Counted from the first letter of the stretch, positions 26,650 to 36,260 are shown. The stretch: 57,149 nucleotides of DNA from Blastopirellula marina (GCF_002967715.1 NZ_PUIA01000010.1:1-57149); one strand, 5' to 3'. Numbers and translations: made by a program. The notes: a model not told the origin generated them from the sequence alone.

Positions 26650-28202
26650 TCTTGATCTCCTAGCGGAGTATTCTTCGGCCACGTGAATGAAAAAGTCGAT
26701 CCCTGGCCAGGTTGCGACTCAAGCGAGATAGTTCCACCGATCGTCTCGACCGTCTTTTGGACGAGCGATAACCCCATGCCACTTCCTTCGACATCATCGC
26801 GGGGACGGAGCGTCTCAAACATTTTAAATATACGTTCATGAAACTCGGGAGAGATGCCCGGTCCGTCATCCTCAACCGAAAAGCGGATGTAATCTCCTGC
26901 ATCCTCACACGAAACCTTTATTATGCCATCGTCACGGTCGTGGTGCTTAATTGCGTTCTGAATCAAATTGCTTAGGGTCAAGTCGAGCGGTGCCCGCAAA
27001 GTTCGCAGGACCGGCATTCCAGGTTTAACCTGAACCTGCATTTTCTCGGGACGGGGCAACGTATCAATAATCGCATCAAGTAACTTTGCTACATCCACTT
27101 CGCCAATCGATTGTTCTACCCTTCCCACCCGAGAATACTGCAACAGGTCATCCAGTAGCCGCTCCATACGTTGAATACGCTGATGCATCAGATCGACATG
27201 GCGAACCGACTCGTCCGACAACGTTTCGGCATTGTCGTCACGGATCCAGTTGGCCAGGTTTTTTACGGCCTGCAGTGGTGAACGCAAGTCGTGCGAAGCG
27301 ACGTATGCGAATTCGTCGAGTTCTTCATTCGATTTCTCCAACTGACGGGTGTACTCAGCCAGCGATCGCTCCGATCGTTTGCGTTCCGATATGTCGACAA
27401 TCGAGGCCAGCACGAATTGCTCATTTCCAATTTGAATGGGATTCAGCCCGATCTCGACCGGCAATTCATTTCCATCTTTTCTCGTGGCATACAAATCACG
27501 TCCCTCCCCCATCATTCGCATGCGAGGAGCTTTAAAGAACGATTCACGTAACGCTTGGTGGCGGTCTCGAATGGCCTTCGGAATGAGCATCTCGACCGAC
27601 TTCCCGATCATTTCGTCTTCCGAGTAACCAAACATCTGCGTCACACGATGATTGACCATTTTCAGGGTTCCCAGAGGGTCTACCATGATGATTCCATTGG
27701 GCACCCCGAAAAAGATCGTCCGAAACAGGGCTTCCGCCCGTCGACGTTCGGCAATCTCTGCTTCCAACTGGGCATTCATTTTTTCCAGATTGGGCAGGTC
27801 GAGAACTCGGGGAATCAGGGGAAACAACGCCACAACCGTTCCCCACGAAACAATCGCCGTAACGGCTTTGATGAGCCCTGAAAAGCGATAGACCGGTTCC
27901 CAAAAGATAATCGCCTCGACCAGGTGACCCACACCGCAAGAGACAATGAACAAGGCAAACAATGCAATAACGGTTGGGAAGGGGAGGTCACGTCGTCGAA
28001 ACAGAAAGTACGCCAGAACGACCGGAATGGTCAAATACGCGCCAAATATGGCGACATCGGAAACGATGTGCAGCCAGCCAACCCCAGGCTCTTCGTGCCA
28101 TACCGAACCGCAATACCAACGCGCAGGAAATCCATCGGTTTCAAAGAGATGGAGAAAAAACAATCCAATGCTGCTCAGAACACTTCCAATAAGCTGCAAC
28201 AC
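26646..28202 (-). CDS. Sensor histidine kinase with ethylene-receptor-like membrane domain
   Basis: Numbered from GTG 28202 (GGAGGT 9 bases upstream; a TTG at 28238 is less likely). Residues 1-140 have a leading hydrophobic helix and three further membrane helices. The second and third carry Asp49, Pro60, Cys89 and His93 in WLHIVSDVAIFGAYLTIP and SCGVGHL. The spacings (40 and 4 between Asp, Cys and His; 11 from Asp to Pro) equal those of Arabidopsis ETR1 (Asp25, Pro36, Cys65, His69), where Cys and His bind the copper that holds ethylene. Then come a short coiled coil, a PAS domain (about 156-278), a HisKA domain with His304 (SHDLRSP) and an ATPase domain with Asn416, DDGPG and GSGMGL. It is therefore likely active. 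The ligand is inferred. Confidence 0.88.
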   Translation of the reverse strand: MLQLIGSVLSSIGLFFLHLFETDGFPARWYCGSVWHEEPGVGWLHIVSDVAIFGAYLTIPVVLAYFLFRRRDLPFPTVIALFALFIVSCGVGHLVEAIIFWEPVYRFSGLIKAVTAIVSWGTVVALFPLIPRVLDLPNLEKMNAQLEAEIAERRRAEALFRTIFFGVPNGIIMVDPLGTLKMVNHRVTQMFGYSEDEMIGKSVEMLIPKAIRDRHQALRESFFKAPRMRMMGEGRDLYATRKDGNELPVEIGLNPIQIGNEQFVLASIVDISERKRSERSLAEYTRQLEKSNEELDEFAYVASHDLRSPLQAVKNLANWIRDDNAETLSDESVRHVDLMHQRIQRMERLLDDLLQYSRVGRVEQSIGEVDVAKLLDAIIDTLPRPEKMQVQVKPGMPVLRTLRAPLDLTLSNLIQNAIKHHDRDDGIIKVSCEDAGDYIRFSVEDDGPGISPEFHERIFKMFETLRPRDDVEGSGMGLSLVQKTVETIGGTISLESQPGQGSTFSFTWPKNTPLGDQE

Positions 28203-28445
28203 GCTGAGATAACCTCCGTCAACAGAGGCAATTCCCAATGGACCCCCAGGCCTCGCATTCCAGTTGAACTGCGCGGCTGCCCACGGTTGACCTGCCCCCT
28301 AATGGTCAAACTATCATTGAATTGATTGTTGAGACACATGTTGCGCAATTTTGCTTTCGTCGGCAATGTCGTCTATGCTGTCGGAAGTAAAAAGCCAGTT
28401 ATCCCCCAGACTTTCCAACGGAACGTCCGACAATCGGAAAGACCT

Positions 28446-29057
28446 ATGATATCTCGTATTATTCCCCTGTTTTGTGCTGTTTTTTTGCCGCTTACCGCTA
28501 TTCAAGCCGGCGAGTACAACCCCATTCTCTCGATCGGAGACGTCGTCCAGCCATGGGAGAACTTACCGGCAACTAACGGGGAACCGCACAGTTGGAAGGA
28601 CCTAAAAGTCAAGAAAGTGGTCGTTGTGGCTTTTACCTGCAACACATGTCCCTACGCAGTTGACTACCAGGATCGCATCAAAACTCTATCCAAGAAGTGG
28701 CAGAACGACGACCGGGTGGCCCTGATTGCTGTGAACTCGAACCTAATCGACGAAGACTCCCTGGAAGCGATGAAAGAACGAGCCAAGACCGAGAAGTTCA
28801 CCTTCCCGTATCTCAAGGACGAAAAGCAGGAACTGGGCAAGGCCTGGGGAGCTACCCGCACGCCTGAGTTCTTTGTGATCGACAGCGACCGAAAAGTTGT
28901 TTACATGGGTGCCATGGATGACAACCCCAACGCCGCCGAGGCCACCGTCAATTATGTCGACAAGGCCGTCGAAGCGACTCTGGCCGGCAAGCAGCCGGAC
29001 GTTCAAGAGACCGTCGCGATCGGTTGCAACATTCGTTACAAGCGATCACGACGTTAA
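28446..29057 (+). CDS. Exported thioredoxin-fold (redoxin/AhpC-TSA) protein
   Basis: Signal peptide at residues 1-21 (RIIPLFCAVFLPLTAIQA-G), then a peroxiredoxin/TlpA-like thioredoxin fold: WKDLKVKKVVVVAFTCNTCPYA contains the redox motif CNTC, and the cis-Pro segment is WGATRTPEFFVID. Family members are often annotated as redoxin or thioredoxin family in planctomycetes. It probably acts as a periplasmic thiol oxidoreductase; the partner is unknown. Start 28446 gives the signal peptide; a longer frame to 28326 lacks support. It is divergent from the kinase operon. Confidence 0.82.
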   Translation: MISRIIPLFCAVFLPLTAIQAGEYNPILSIGDVVQPWENLPATNGEPHSWKDLKVKKVVVVAFTCNTCPYAVDYQDRIKTLSKKWQNDDRVALIAVNSNLIDEDSLEAMKERAKTEKFTFPYLKDEKQELGKAWGATRTPEFFVIDSDRKVVYMGAMDDNPNAAEATVNYVDKAVEATLAGKQPDVQETVAIGCNIRYKRSRR

Positions 29058-29067
29058 GCGGTGACCG

Positions 29068-29427
29068 TTAGTCGACAGCCACAAACTGAAACAGCTTGAT
29101 CCGATTACCATCCGGGTCGGTCGTCGACCACTGCAGGAAACCTTCGTCACTCGTCTCGATCGGTTCTGGCGGTTCCATCAAAAAGGGCTCGATACGCTCG
29201 CGGGCAGCCACGATGTCCTCGACCTCCAGCGCCAGGCTGATCGCCGAATGATCGCGCGGCTCGTCTTCCTGAAGTTCTAAAACCGATAGCCGCCAGCCTC
29301 GTCCGGCCAACAGGGCATACCCTTCTTCTTCACTACGGACGGCAGACTTCATATTCAATGCCGACGTATACCACAAGATCATCGGCTGCCACTGCGCTGT
29401 CCGTATCTCAACCGCGAATAGTTCCAT
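29068..29427 (-). CDS. VOC-family protein (glyoxalase/bleomycin-resistance fold)
   Basis: 119 residues forming two beta-alpha-beta-beta-beta units: ELFAVEIRTAQWQPMILWY, then ALLAGRGWRLSVLEL, HSAISLALEVEDIVAARERIE and QWSTTDPDGNRIKLFQF. The last segment is the typical VOC ending. The ligand is unknown. The start at 29427 is the only nearby ATG (the earlier codon at 29442 is TTG). Ends 10 bases from the convergent redoxin gene. Confidence 0.82.
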   Translation of the reverse strand: MELFAVEIRTAQWQPMILWYTSALNMKSAVRSEEEGYALLAGRGWRLSVLELQEDEPRDHSAISLALEVEDIVAARERIEPFLMEPPEPIETSDEGFLQWSTTDPDGNRIKLFQFVAVD

Positions 29428-29508
29428 CGAAGGTTCCGTCAAAAGGCAACCGAATACAGGCCCTGTACCTCGCGTCTAAATTACCATCGGCATGACGACT
29501 CGTCACGG

Positions 29509-30951
29509 TCACATGCCCCGAGATCGCTCAAACCTCTGCTCGAAGGCCACGTTTCCATCGACATCGCATAGCTGGAACGTGATTTCTGAGGAAGCCGGTT
29601 TTGAATCGACCATCACGTTTAGGAAACCACCTTGCACTTTGTGGAAGCGATGGATCTTCGGGTTTCGCCCCGGCGTTCCCCCTGCATGCGAATTACTGGC
29701 CGCGCCGACGCTGAATTCTTTCACCCCGGTTTCCGGATCGACCGAGTGGTACTGCCAGTGACGATCGCCGCAGATGACGAAGAAGTTATCCGGCACGTTC
29801 TGCTGCAGCCACTTGCGGATCTCATTCCCTTCGTGGGTGAAACCTTCGTTGGCGTGGTTATCGTTCTTTCCTTTGCGGTCTGGACCCACGATCGGCGTGG
29901 GCGAGATCAATACCTTCCAGGTCGCGTCGCTCTCTTTCACCGTTCGCTTGAACCAGGCCTTCTGTTCGGCTCCCCAGATCGTTTTGTCTGGGCCGTCAGG
30001 CTTCTTATTTGGCGAGCGGAAATCACGGCCGTCGGTCAGCCAGATTTGCAGGTCCTTCCCCCAGCGAAACGTGCGATACGAATCACTTCCCAGAGGTGCC
30101 TGTTGGCGGAAGATCTCTTGCCCCTGCTCGAAGGTCAACTCACCGTACTTCTGCCCCGGCCACGAATCGTTATCGAGCGTGTCGTGGTCGTCTTTCAGCC
30201 AGTAGGTCGAAGTGTGACTCAGTGTATCGACCAGTCGCGGCAGACTGAACATCCGTTGCCAATGCAAACGCGCCAGATCAGGTGTCATCGCGCTGGGGGC
30301 GTCGTTGTCGTAGTAGATCAAATCGCCAGTTAGCGAAATAAAGTCGGGATCCTTCGCCGTCATCGCAGGATAGATTGGGTGCCCGTCAGGATGATCGCGA
30401 TCGGGATACCCCTGGCAGGTCATCACGCAGAAGCGAACCGGCTTGGCTTCGTCTGGCTTGGGTGCCGTGCGGAACGTACCGACAAAGGGCTCATGCAGTT
30501 CCCCATCCACCGAAGTTTCGCATACGACGGTGTATTGAGTGGCTGGTTTCAAATCCTTCAAGGGAAACTGATGAATGAAGTCGGATTCTTCATCTACATT
30601 GATCCATTCTGTTTGAAACGAGATGTCATCAATTCCATAGCGCAACCGAATCTTACCCGGCTGCCCGGGACAAGCTCCTTCGATTTGCTCGACCGGGGTC
30701 TTTAACGCTTCTTCCGACTTACCTCGCTTCTTGAAAACTATCCCATCATTGTTTCGCTCGGTGTTCTTGGTCAGTCGCGTCCACACAATCGCAGTCGTTG
30801 GCGTCACTTCCCCGATGCGAAGTCCTGTTGCCTGATAAACAGGATGTCGAAGAACTTCCGTGTCGTTGGCTTGGGCCGACGTCGCAATAGCAGCCGTTGC
30901 GATGGTGGACTTAATAAACAGACGGCGATCGATGGGCGGGAATTTGGGCAT
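29509..30951 (-). CDS. Tat-exported PhoD-type alkaline phosphatase
   Basis: Family: alkaline phosphatase D, metal-dependent phosphodiesterase/monoesterase acting outside the cytoplasm. The N-terminus has a twin-arginine signal (IDRRLFIKSTIATAAIATSAQA). Next is a fibronectin-like N-domain (RIGEVTPTTAIVWTRLT), then the catalytic domain with VMTCQGYPDRDHPDG, LTGDLIYYDND, WLKDDHDTLDND and VICGDRHWQYHS, which supply the metal ligands. About 480 residues, normal for the family. Start 30951 is chosen because it immediately precedes the Tat signal. Phosphate starvation control is usual in the family, but no Pho box was recognised here. Confidence 0.88.
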   Translation of the reverse strand: MPKFPPIDRRLFIKSTIATAAIATSAQANDTEVLRHPVYQATGLRIGEVTPTTAIVWTRLTKNTERNNDGIVFKKRGKSEEALKTPVEQIEGACPGQPGKIRLRYGIDDISFQTEWINVDEESDFIHQFPLKDLKPATQYTVVCETSVDGELHEPFVGTFRTAPKPDEAKPVRFCVMTCQGYPDRDHPDGHPIYPAMTAKDPDFISLTGDLIYYDNDAPSAMTPDLARLHWQRMFSLPRLVDTLSHTSTYWLKDDHDTLDNDSWPGQKYGELTFEQGQEIFRQQAPLGSDSYRTFRWGKDLQIWLTDGRDFRSPNKKPDGPDKTIWGAEQKAWFKRTVKESDATWKVLISPTPIVGPDRKGKNDNHANEGFTHEGNEIRKWLQQNVPDNFFVICGDRHWQYHSVDPETGVKEFSVGAASNSHAGGTPGRNPKIHRFHKVQGGFLNVMVDSKPASSEITFQLCDVDGNVAFEQRFERSRGM

Positions 30952-31161
30952 GGGGGATTTCCGGAGGCACTTAAGAGAAGAAGTCAATACTTTGCGCTGG
31001 GAATCTCGGCAAAACGGGCAATCTAGCAGTGGGCGGTCTTTCCATGTCGCAAAGCAGGTCAGACATTCTTTAGAATAGAGGCAGGCCAGCCAGACCGCAA
31101 ATTTCAGCGACGAAATTCTCAGGTGGCTGACACCCTCATGCACCATGCAGGAACATGTGCC

Positions 31162-32640
31162 ATGGAAGCAGAAGCAGCTACGCTATGGAGTAAGATCGAA
31201 GCGTTCTCGTTCGACGAGCCAGGGGCGACACTCACGTTCGCTGCTCGACTGGCCCGCGAGAACGGCTGGCGACTCGGTTTCGCCCAACGGGTGATCGACG
31301 AGTACCGACGCTTTCTCTTCCTCTCGATGGTCGCTGGCCACGCGGTATCTCCATCGGAAGCGGTCGACCAGGCCTGGCACTTGCACCTGACCTATACCAA
31401 GTCTTACTGGGAACAGATGTGCGGCGAGGTCTTGCCTCGCCCCTTGCATCATTGCCCTACGTCAGGTCGCCGGGAAGAATCCGAGAAGTTCGACGACTGG
31501 TATTCCAAGACCCTGGCCAGCTACCAGCACTATTTCAGTGAGGCACCTCCCACGGACATCTGGCCTTCCGTCGGCGAGCAAATGGAGTCGGTCGTCGACA
31601 GCCGCTGGGTCGATCGTAGTCGATACTTCATCATCCCTCGCAATCCGCTGAAGTGGCTTGCCCTGATTCTGTTCGTGCTCCTTCCCATGCTGAGCTTGGG
31701 TGGCTGCCAGGCCGAACCCGTGGCCGTCGTTTCTCCTTTAGACTTTGATGGTCCAACGTTCCTCAAGTTCTACGCAATCGCGGGGGGGATCTTCCTGCTG
31801 ATCGCGCTGGGCATCCGCTTCTTGATTCCCATTCCCGATCCGCCGATTCCCGCAAAAGTGGACGAACCAACCCTGGCCGCTTACCTGGCTCAAGGACCTA
31901 AAGGGCTGGTGATCGCCACCATTGCCAAGCTGATTCAAGATGGCAGTATTCAGTTGGTTGAAGGAAGCTTCTCAGGGGGCCGGGTCGAAAAACACCTGAC
32001 GGCGATCAGTCCGCTGCCACCCGAAGCAACGCCCCTGGAACGCCACGTATATCACGAAGTACAAGACAGCTACAACGAAAACATCCAAACAGTAATCGCC
32101 AACTCGTTACCGATCGCAAAAGAAGCCGGAGCCAAGCTCACCGAAATGGGGCTCTTCGAGCCCAACCCTTACGAGCCAATCGCGCGGCGATGGGTTCCTA
32201 CGCTCATTATGCTGGGTGTCTTTTGTTTTGGACTCGCCAAGATCGCTATTGGCATCTCGCGCGAAAAGCCCGTCTTCTTCCTGGTGCTGATGATCATCCC
32301 GGCGTTGTTGGCTGCCATTTGGTTTGCCGTTCGTCGCGGGCGGACCGCTCGGGGAAATGCCATCCTTGCGGATTGGCAGCACGAAAATGCCCATCTCAAC
32401 CCATCAACCCCTGGCAGCAGCATTAACACGGCAGACGAATACTTTCTTGCTGCCGGGCTGTTCGGTATTACCGCGTTCTCGTCCGGCCATCTTTATCCAC
32501 TATCCGAAGAATTCCGCTCGGCTCAAAGTTCGAGTTGGGGCGGATTTGGTGGTGGCTGTGGAGGCGATTCCGGCTGCGGCGGCGGAGGAGGTTGTGGAGG
32601 CGGCTGCGGAGGGGGTGGATGCGGAGGATGCGGAAGTTGA
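31162..32640 (+). CDS. TIGR04222 membrane protein with DUF1399-like N-terminus
   Basis: Function unknown. The N-terminal 110 residues (LFLSMVAGHAVSPSEAVDQAWHLHLTYTKSYW) resemble the glycine-rich-domain/DUF1399 module, with the Trp-His-x-His pattern. A membrane helix follows (WLALILFVLLPMLSLGG), then the TIGR04222 region with more helices and DEYFLAAGLFGITAF. The C-terminus is a Gly/Cys-rich tail made almost only of GGCGG-type units, about 35 residues with 9 or more Cys. Start 31162 is chosen with AGGA upstream; ATG 31138 and GTG 31123 are also in frame. Divergent from the PhoD gene. Confidence 0.8.
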   Translation: MEAEAATLWSKIEAFSFDEPGATLTFAARLARENGWRLGFAQRVIDEYRRFLFLSMVAGHAVSPSEAVDQAWHLHLTYTKSYWEQMCGEVLPRPLHHCPTSGRREESEKFDDWYSKTLASYQHYFSEAPPTDIWPSVGEQMESVVDSRWVDRSRYFIIPRNPLKWLALILFVLLPMLSLGGCQAEPVAVVSPLDFDGPTFLKFYAIAGGIFLLIALGIRFLIPIPDPPIPAKVDEPTLAAYLAQGPKGLVIATIAKLIQDGSIQLVEGSFSGGRVEKHLTAISPLPPEATPLERHVYHEVQDSYNENIQTVIANSLPIAKEAGAKLTEMGLFEPNPYEPIARRWVPTLIMLGVFCFGLAKIAIGISREKPVFFLVLMIIPALLAAIWFAVRRGRTARGNAILADWQHENAHLNPSTPGSSINTADEYFLAAGLFGITAFSSGHLYPLSEEFRSAQSSSWGGFGGGCGGDSGCGGGGGCGGGCGGGGCGGCGS

Positions 32641-32670
32641 TAAGGGGCCTGTAACTGAAAGGAGACGGCC

Positions 32671-32868
32671 ATGATGCAAACGGAAATCACTTACATCTGC
32701 AATGCTTGCGGCGAGGACATCGTCATCCCGCTCGATCCATCCCAGGGAAGCGAACAGCAGTTCGTCGAAGACTGCCCCGTGTGTTGTCGACCGCACGTGA
32801 TCCATATCCAGATCGACCCCAACGGGGACGCAACAGCCTGGGCTGAGCCGGAGCAGGACTACGACTAG
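32671..32868 (+). CDS. CPXCG motif-containing cysteine-rich mini-protein
   Basis: 65 residues with two Cys pairs, YICNACGEDI near residue 10 and EDCPVCCRPH near 36, a predicted zinc ribbon. It ends in an acidic tail (EPEQDYD). This is the CPXCG family, function unknown. AAGGAG lies 7 bases before the ATG. It follows the TIGR04222 gene by 30 bases and is probably co-transcribed. Confidence 0.88.
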   Translation: MMQTEITYICNACGEDIVIPLDPSQGSEQQFVEDCPVCCRPHVIHIQIDPNGDATAWAEPEQDYD

Positions 32869-32882
32869 CTGAGAGCAAGACG

Positions 32883-35800
32883 TTACACGTCCATCTCGAC
32901 TTGCTGCGGCTTCCAGATATCGAACAGCACGCTCAGCAGCACCGGCACGAGGAACATGGTGAACACGGTCGATACGACCAGCCCTCCCACCACGACCGCC
33001 CCGAGGCCGCGATAAAGTTCGCTACCAGAGCCTGGCATCAGCACCAGTGGCAACATACCGCCCACCGACGTCAGCGTGCTCATCAGAATCGGTCGCACGC
33101 GGCTTTCCACGCTCTTGGCGATCGCTTCGCGCGGCGACAGATCGCTCACGTCGTCCCCTTCTTCGCTTCTGCCTTGCAGGAAGTTGATCGTTTGATAGAC
33201 GATCAAGATCGCATTGTTCACCACCACGCCAGCCAGGATCACAAAGCCCAGGATCGTAAGGACGTCCATGTTCTGGATCGGCATATAGCGATCGGCCACG
33301 CTCCACTGATGCACCAGGGCCAGTCCGGCGAAACCACCCAGCAACGCCAACGGAACGCTCACCATGATCACCAGTGGGTAGCTCCAACTCTGGAACAGCA
33401 CCACCATCAGCAGGTACACAATCACCAAGGCCAGAAAGAGGGAACTGAACAGCGTACCGACAACCGTTCCGTCTCCCATGAGTGCCTGACGAATCTGCGC
33501 GAGTTGACCCGCCGAGCCTGCCATCTGCATTTCGACATCCGGCGAGATCGCCCCAGCCTCGCGTAGTTCCACAACGGCCAGTTCGACCTGGTTGATCGCC
33601 TCTTGCAGTGGCAATCCTTGCGGAGGCGTGAACTGCAGCGTCACGGCTCGTCGCCGGTCGACGTGCTTGATTTGATCGGCGGCTTCCACACGCTCAGGCG
33701 TGGCCAGACTCTCGATATCAACCACCGAACCACTCGGCGTGGCAATGGGTGAATTGAACATCGCATTGGTCGGGTCGCTTTCCAGGGCCTCGATGTTGAC
33801 GATCTTCAGATCCTTCAGTTCGCCACCGACATCAAAAGACCGCGGCAGCAAAATCCCATCCCCATTTGCCGCCACGGCCAGACCAATATCGCGTCGTGTC
33901 ATATTCACATCTTGCAGGCGTTCATCATTCGGGGTGATTCGAATTTCTGGCGTCGGTAGCGAGAAGTTCACCGGTTCCGGCGTGACACTATACGGACCAT
34001 ACTTCTCCATCAGCGTGCCTAGCAGTGCCCCTGCCGCATTGCTAACGCGATCGAGGTCATCCCCTACCAGGTCGATCTTGATGGCCGAACCCGTCGTGCC
34101 ACCGGTGCGGAACAACGGCATTTGAAACGCGAAGTTGATCACACCTGGTGCCTGATCGCCACCCGCAGCCGCTGTGAACAGAGGCAATGCGTCGACCACC
34201 TTTTCTTTATCCTTCGAGATAGCGACTTGAAACACGCGGCCATCCCAGGCCACCAGAAAGTAGTGATCCAGGGGAGGAGGCATCACCGTCATATCGGTGC
34301 CCATCATCGGCACGGGCTCGCGCAGGTCTTCACCGTTCCACTCGTGACCGCGAATCACGGCCTCGGCACCGAACTTATCGCCGGCGGCTTCCCAGGCTGG
34401 TTTGATTTTCGATTCCATGCGAGCACCAATCTCGGAAAGCTGCTCGACGTTATATCCAGGCGGAGGAAGCAACATCCCAAGAACAATGTTTCGATTGCCG
34501 GTCGGCAGATAGTCGAGCGGCGGGATCAAAAGCCAAATGCCCACGATCGTCGCGATACCAAACCCACCGATCACCAGCAGGCGAGTCGTCCAACTGCCAA
34601 TCAAAGCGTAAACCGTGTTGCCCACCATCGCCGGAACATCGGTCAGCGCGACAAGGAACCGCCAGACGCGGGCCCCGAAGCTTTTCGGCTTGGCGTTGGG
34701 GTTTTTCATCTCCGCCGATTCATGGGCATGCTGCTGAATCGTCTTCGCCTTAAGCCACTGCCCCGCAGCGGATGGAATCACGGTGGTCGAGACGATAAAG
34801 CTCACTCCCACCGCAGCCATAATCGCCAAAGCGATGTCGCGAAAGAGTTGTCCCGCTTGTTCTTCAATCAACAGAATCGGAAAGAACACCACCAGCGTTG
34901 TCAGGGTCGAAGCGAGCACCGCCCCGGAAACTTCCTGCGTGCCATCGACCGCTGCCTTGGTAGCCGACTTGCCCATTTCGATGTGGCGGAAGATGTTCTC
35001 GATCACCACGATCGCATTATCGACCACCATCCCCACGGCGAACGCCATCCCGGCTAGCGAGATGATATTCATCGAACGCCCCAGCGCCACCATCACCACC
35101 ACGGCCACCACGGTTGAAATCGGAATGGCGATCGCAATGATCCCAATCGTCCGTAATGACCTTAGAAACAGCAGCAGCGTTAAAACGGCCAGCAAGCTAC
35201 CCATCAAGATATTACTTTCGACCAGGGCAATCGCATCGACGACGTAAGTGGTGGCGTCGTACGTTTGCACCAACTCGAAGGTACCGTTCACGCCCAGTCG
35301 CTTGGCCTCTTGCTGGAGCACACCCCCAGGCTGATTCAACTCATCGAGTTCCTGCTTGATGCCATCCATCGTCTCTAGCAGGTTCCCGCCACTTTCCAGC
35401 ATGAAGCTGAAGAACGGCATCGTCTGGCCGCGGGCCCGCACCCATTCGGTCATTTCTTTATGGGCCACTTCAACCGTTGCTACGTCACGCAAATAGATCG
35501 GACCGGTCTGCTCGCGGCGAATCACGAGGCTTTCAACCCACTGGGCATCGCGGAAGCGTCCTACGCTTCGCACGCGAATGTCGCTTTTCCCTTCCGGCAG
35601 CTTGCCCCCAGAGAAGTTGCCGTTGTTGTACTGCAGTGCGTTGACCAGTTCCTGGTAGGTGATCCCACGCTGAGCTAGCGCCACCGGATCGACACGAATC
35701 TGCACTTCCTTCTCGCGGGCACCGCGAATACCCACCTGCGACACGCCAGGGATTCGCTCGAACCGCGGACGCAGACGGCGTTCCATGAAGTCGTACAGCG

Positions 35801-36260
35801 TTGTTGCGTCGAAGTTCGGGTCGGTCGAGGCCAGTCCGATCCAGGCAATGTAGTCGACCGACTCCGGGTCGAAGTCTTCGACCTGCGGTTGATCCACCTC
35901 GGCAGGATAGCCTGAGACTTCCGATAGCTTCTGATCGACCTCGGCCATCGCTTCGTCGATATTCGTGCCGGTCATGAACTCCAGACGGATTTGCCCCGAG
36001 CCCGGCTGGCTGATACTGGTCATCGAGACGAGACCGGAAAGGTCGCCGAGTCGTTGTTCCTGCTCTTCGATCACGTCCGACTCGATTTCCTGAGCCGAAG
36101 CGTTCTCCCAGTAGGTCATCACAGAAACGACAACCGACTCTACTTCGGGAGTCATGCGGATCGGCATGCGAGTGAACGCGAGCACGCCTGCCATGATGCT
36201 GAGGATCACCCCCACTGCGACCGTAATGGGCTGTCTGACCGCGAGTTGGATGAAGTTCAT
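32883..36260 (-). CDS. RND-family efflux permease
   Basis: Inner-membrane proton-driven pump component of a tripartite efflux system. The 1125-residue protein has the RND plan: first helix (MNFIQLAVRQPITVAVGVIL), a large periplasmic loop, six helices including GMVVDNAIVVIE (the helix-4 proton-relay motif, VDN as in non-HAE1 members), a second loop, and a second helix group with LGFVILAGVVVNNAILIVY. A segment of roughly 120 residues between helices 6 and 7 is cytoplasmic and basic. AGGA lies 8 bases before the ATG. Second structural gene of the tetR-adaptor-permease operon; no outer-membrane TolC partner is in the window. Substrates unknown. Confidence 0.93.
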   Translation of the reverse strand: MNFIQLAVRQPITVAVGVILSIMAGVLAFTRMPIRMTPEVESVVVSVMTYWENASAQEIESDVIEEQEQRLGDLSGLVSMTSISQPGSGQIRLEFMTGTNIDEAMAEVDQKLSEVSGYPAEVDQPQVEDFDPESVDYIAWIGLASTDPNFDATTLYDFMERRLRPRFERIPGVSQVGIRGAREKEVQIRVDPVALAQRGITYQELVNALQYNNGNFSGGKLPEGKSDIRVRSVGRFRDAQWVESLVIRREQTGPIYLRDVATVEVAHKEMTEWVRARGQTMPFFSFMLESGGNLLETMDGIKQELDELNQPGGVLQQEAKRLGVNGTFELVQTYDATTYVVDAIALVESNILMGSLLAVLTLLLFLRSLRTIGIIAIAIPISTVVAVVVMVALGRSMNIISLAGMAFAVGMVVDNAIVVIENIFRHIEMGKSATKAAVDGTQEVSGAVLASTLTTLVVFFPILLIEEQAGQLFRDIALAIMAAVGVSFIVSTTVIPSAAGQWLKAKTIQQHAHESAEMKNPNAKPKSFGARVWRFLVALTDVPAMVGNTVYALIGSWTTRLLVIGGFGIATIVGIWLLIPPLDYLPTGNRNIVLGMLLPPPGYNVEQLSEIGARMESKIKPAWEAAGDKFGAEAVIRGHEWNGEDLREPVPMMGTDMTVMPPPLDHYFLVAWDGRVFQVAISKDKEKVVDALPLFTAAAGGDQAPGVINFAFQMPLFRTGGTTGSAIKIDLVGDDLDRVSNAAGALLGTLMEKYGPYSVTPEPVNFSLPTPEIRITPNDERLQDVNMTRRDIGLAVAANGDGILLPRSFDVGGELKDLKIVNIEALESDPTNAMFNSPIATPSGSVVDIESLATPERVEAADQIKHVDRRRAVTLQFTPPQGLPLQEAINQVELAVVELREAGAISPDVEMQMAGSAGQLAQIRQALMGDGTVVGTLFSSLFLALVIVYLLMVVLFQSWSYPLVIMVSVPLALLGGFAGLALVHQWSVADRYMPIQNMDVLTILGFVILAGVVVNNAILIVYQTINFLQGRSEEGDDVSDLSPREAIAKSVESRVRPILMSTLTSVGGMLPLVLMPGSGSELYRGLGAVVVGGLVVSTVFTMFLVPVLLSVLFDIWKPQQVEMDV

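Noticed and set aside
34122-35057. 311-codon plus-strand frame inside the RND permease
   Set aside because: Antisense shadow; basic/His-rich composition, no ribosome site.
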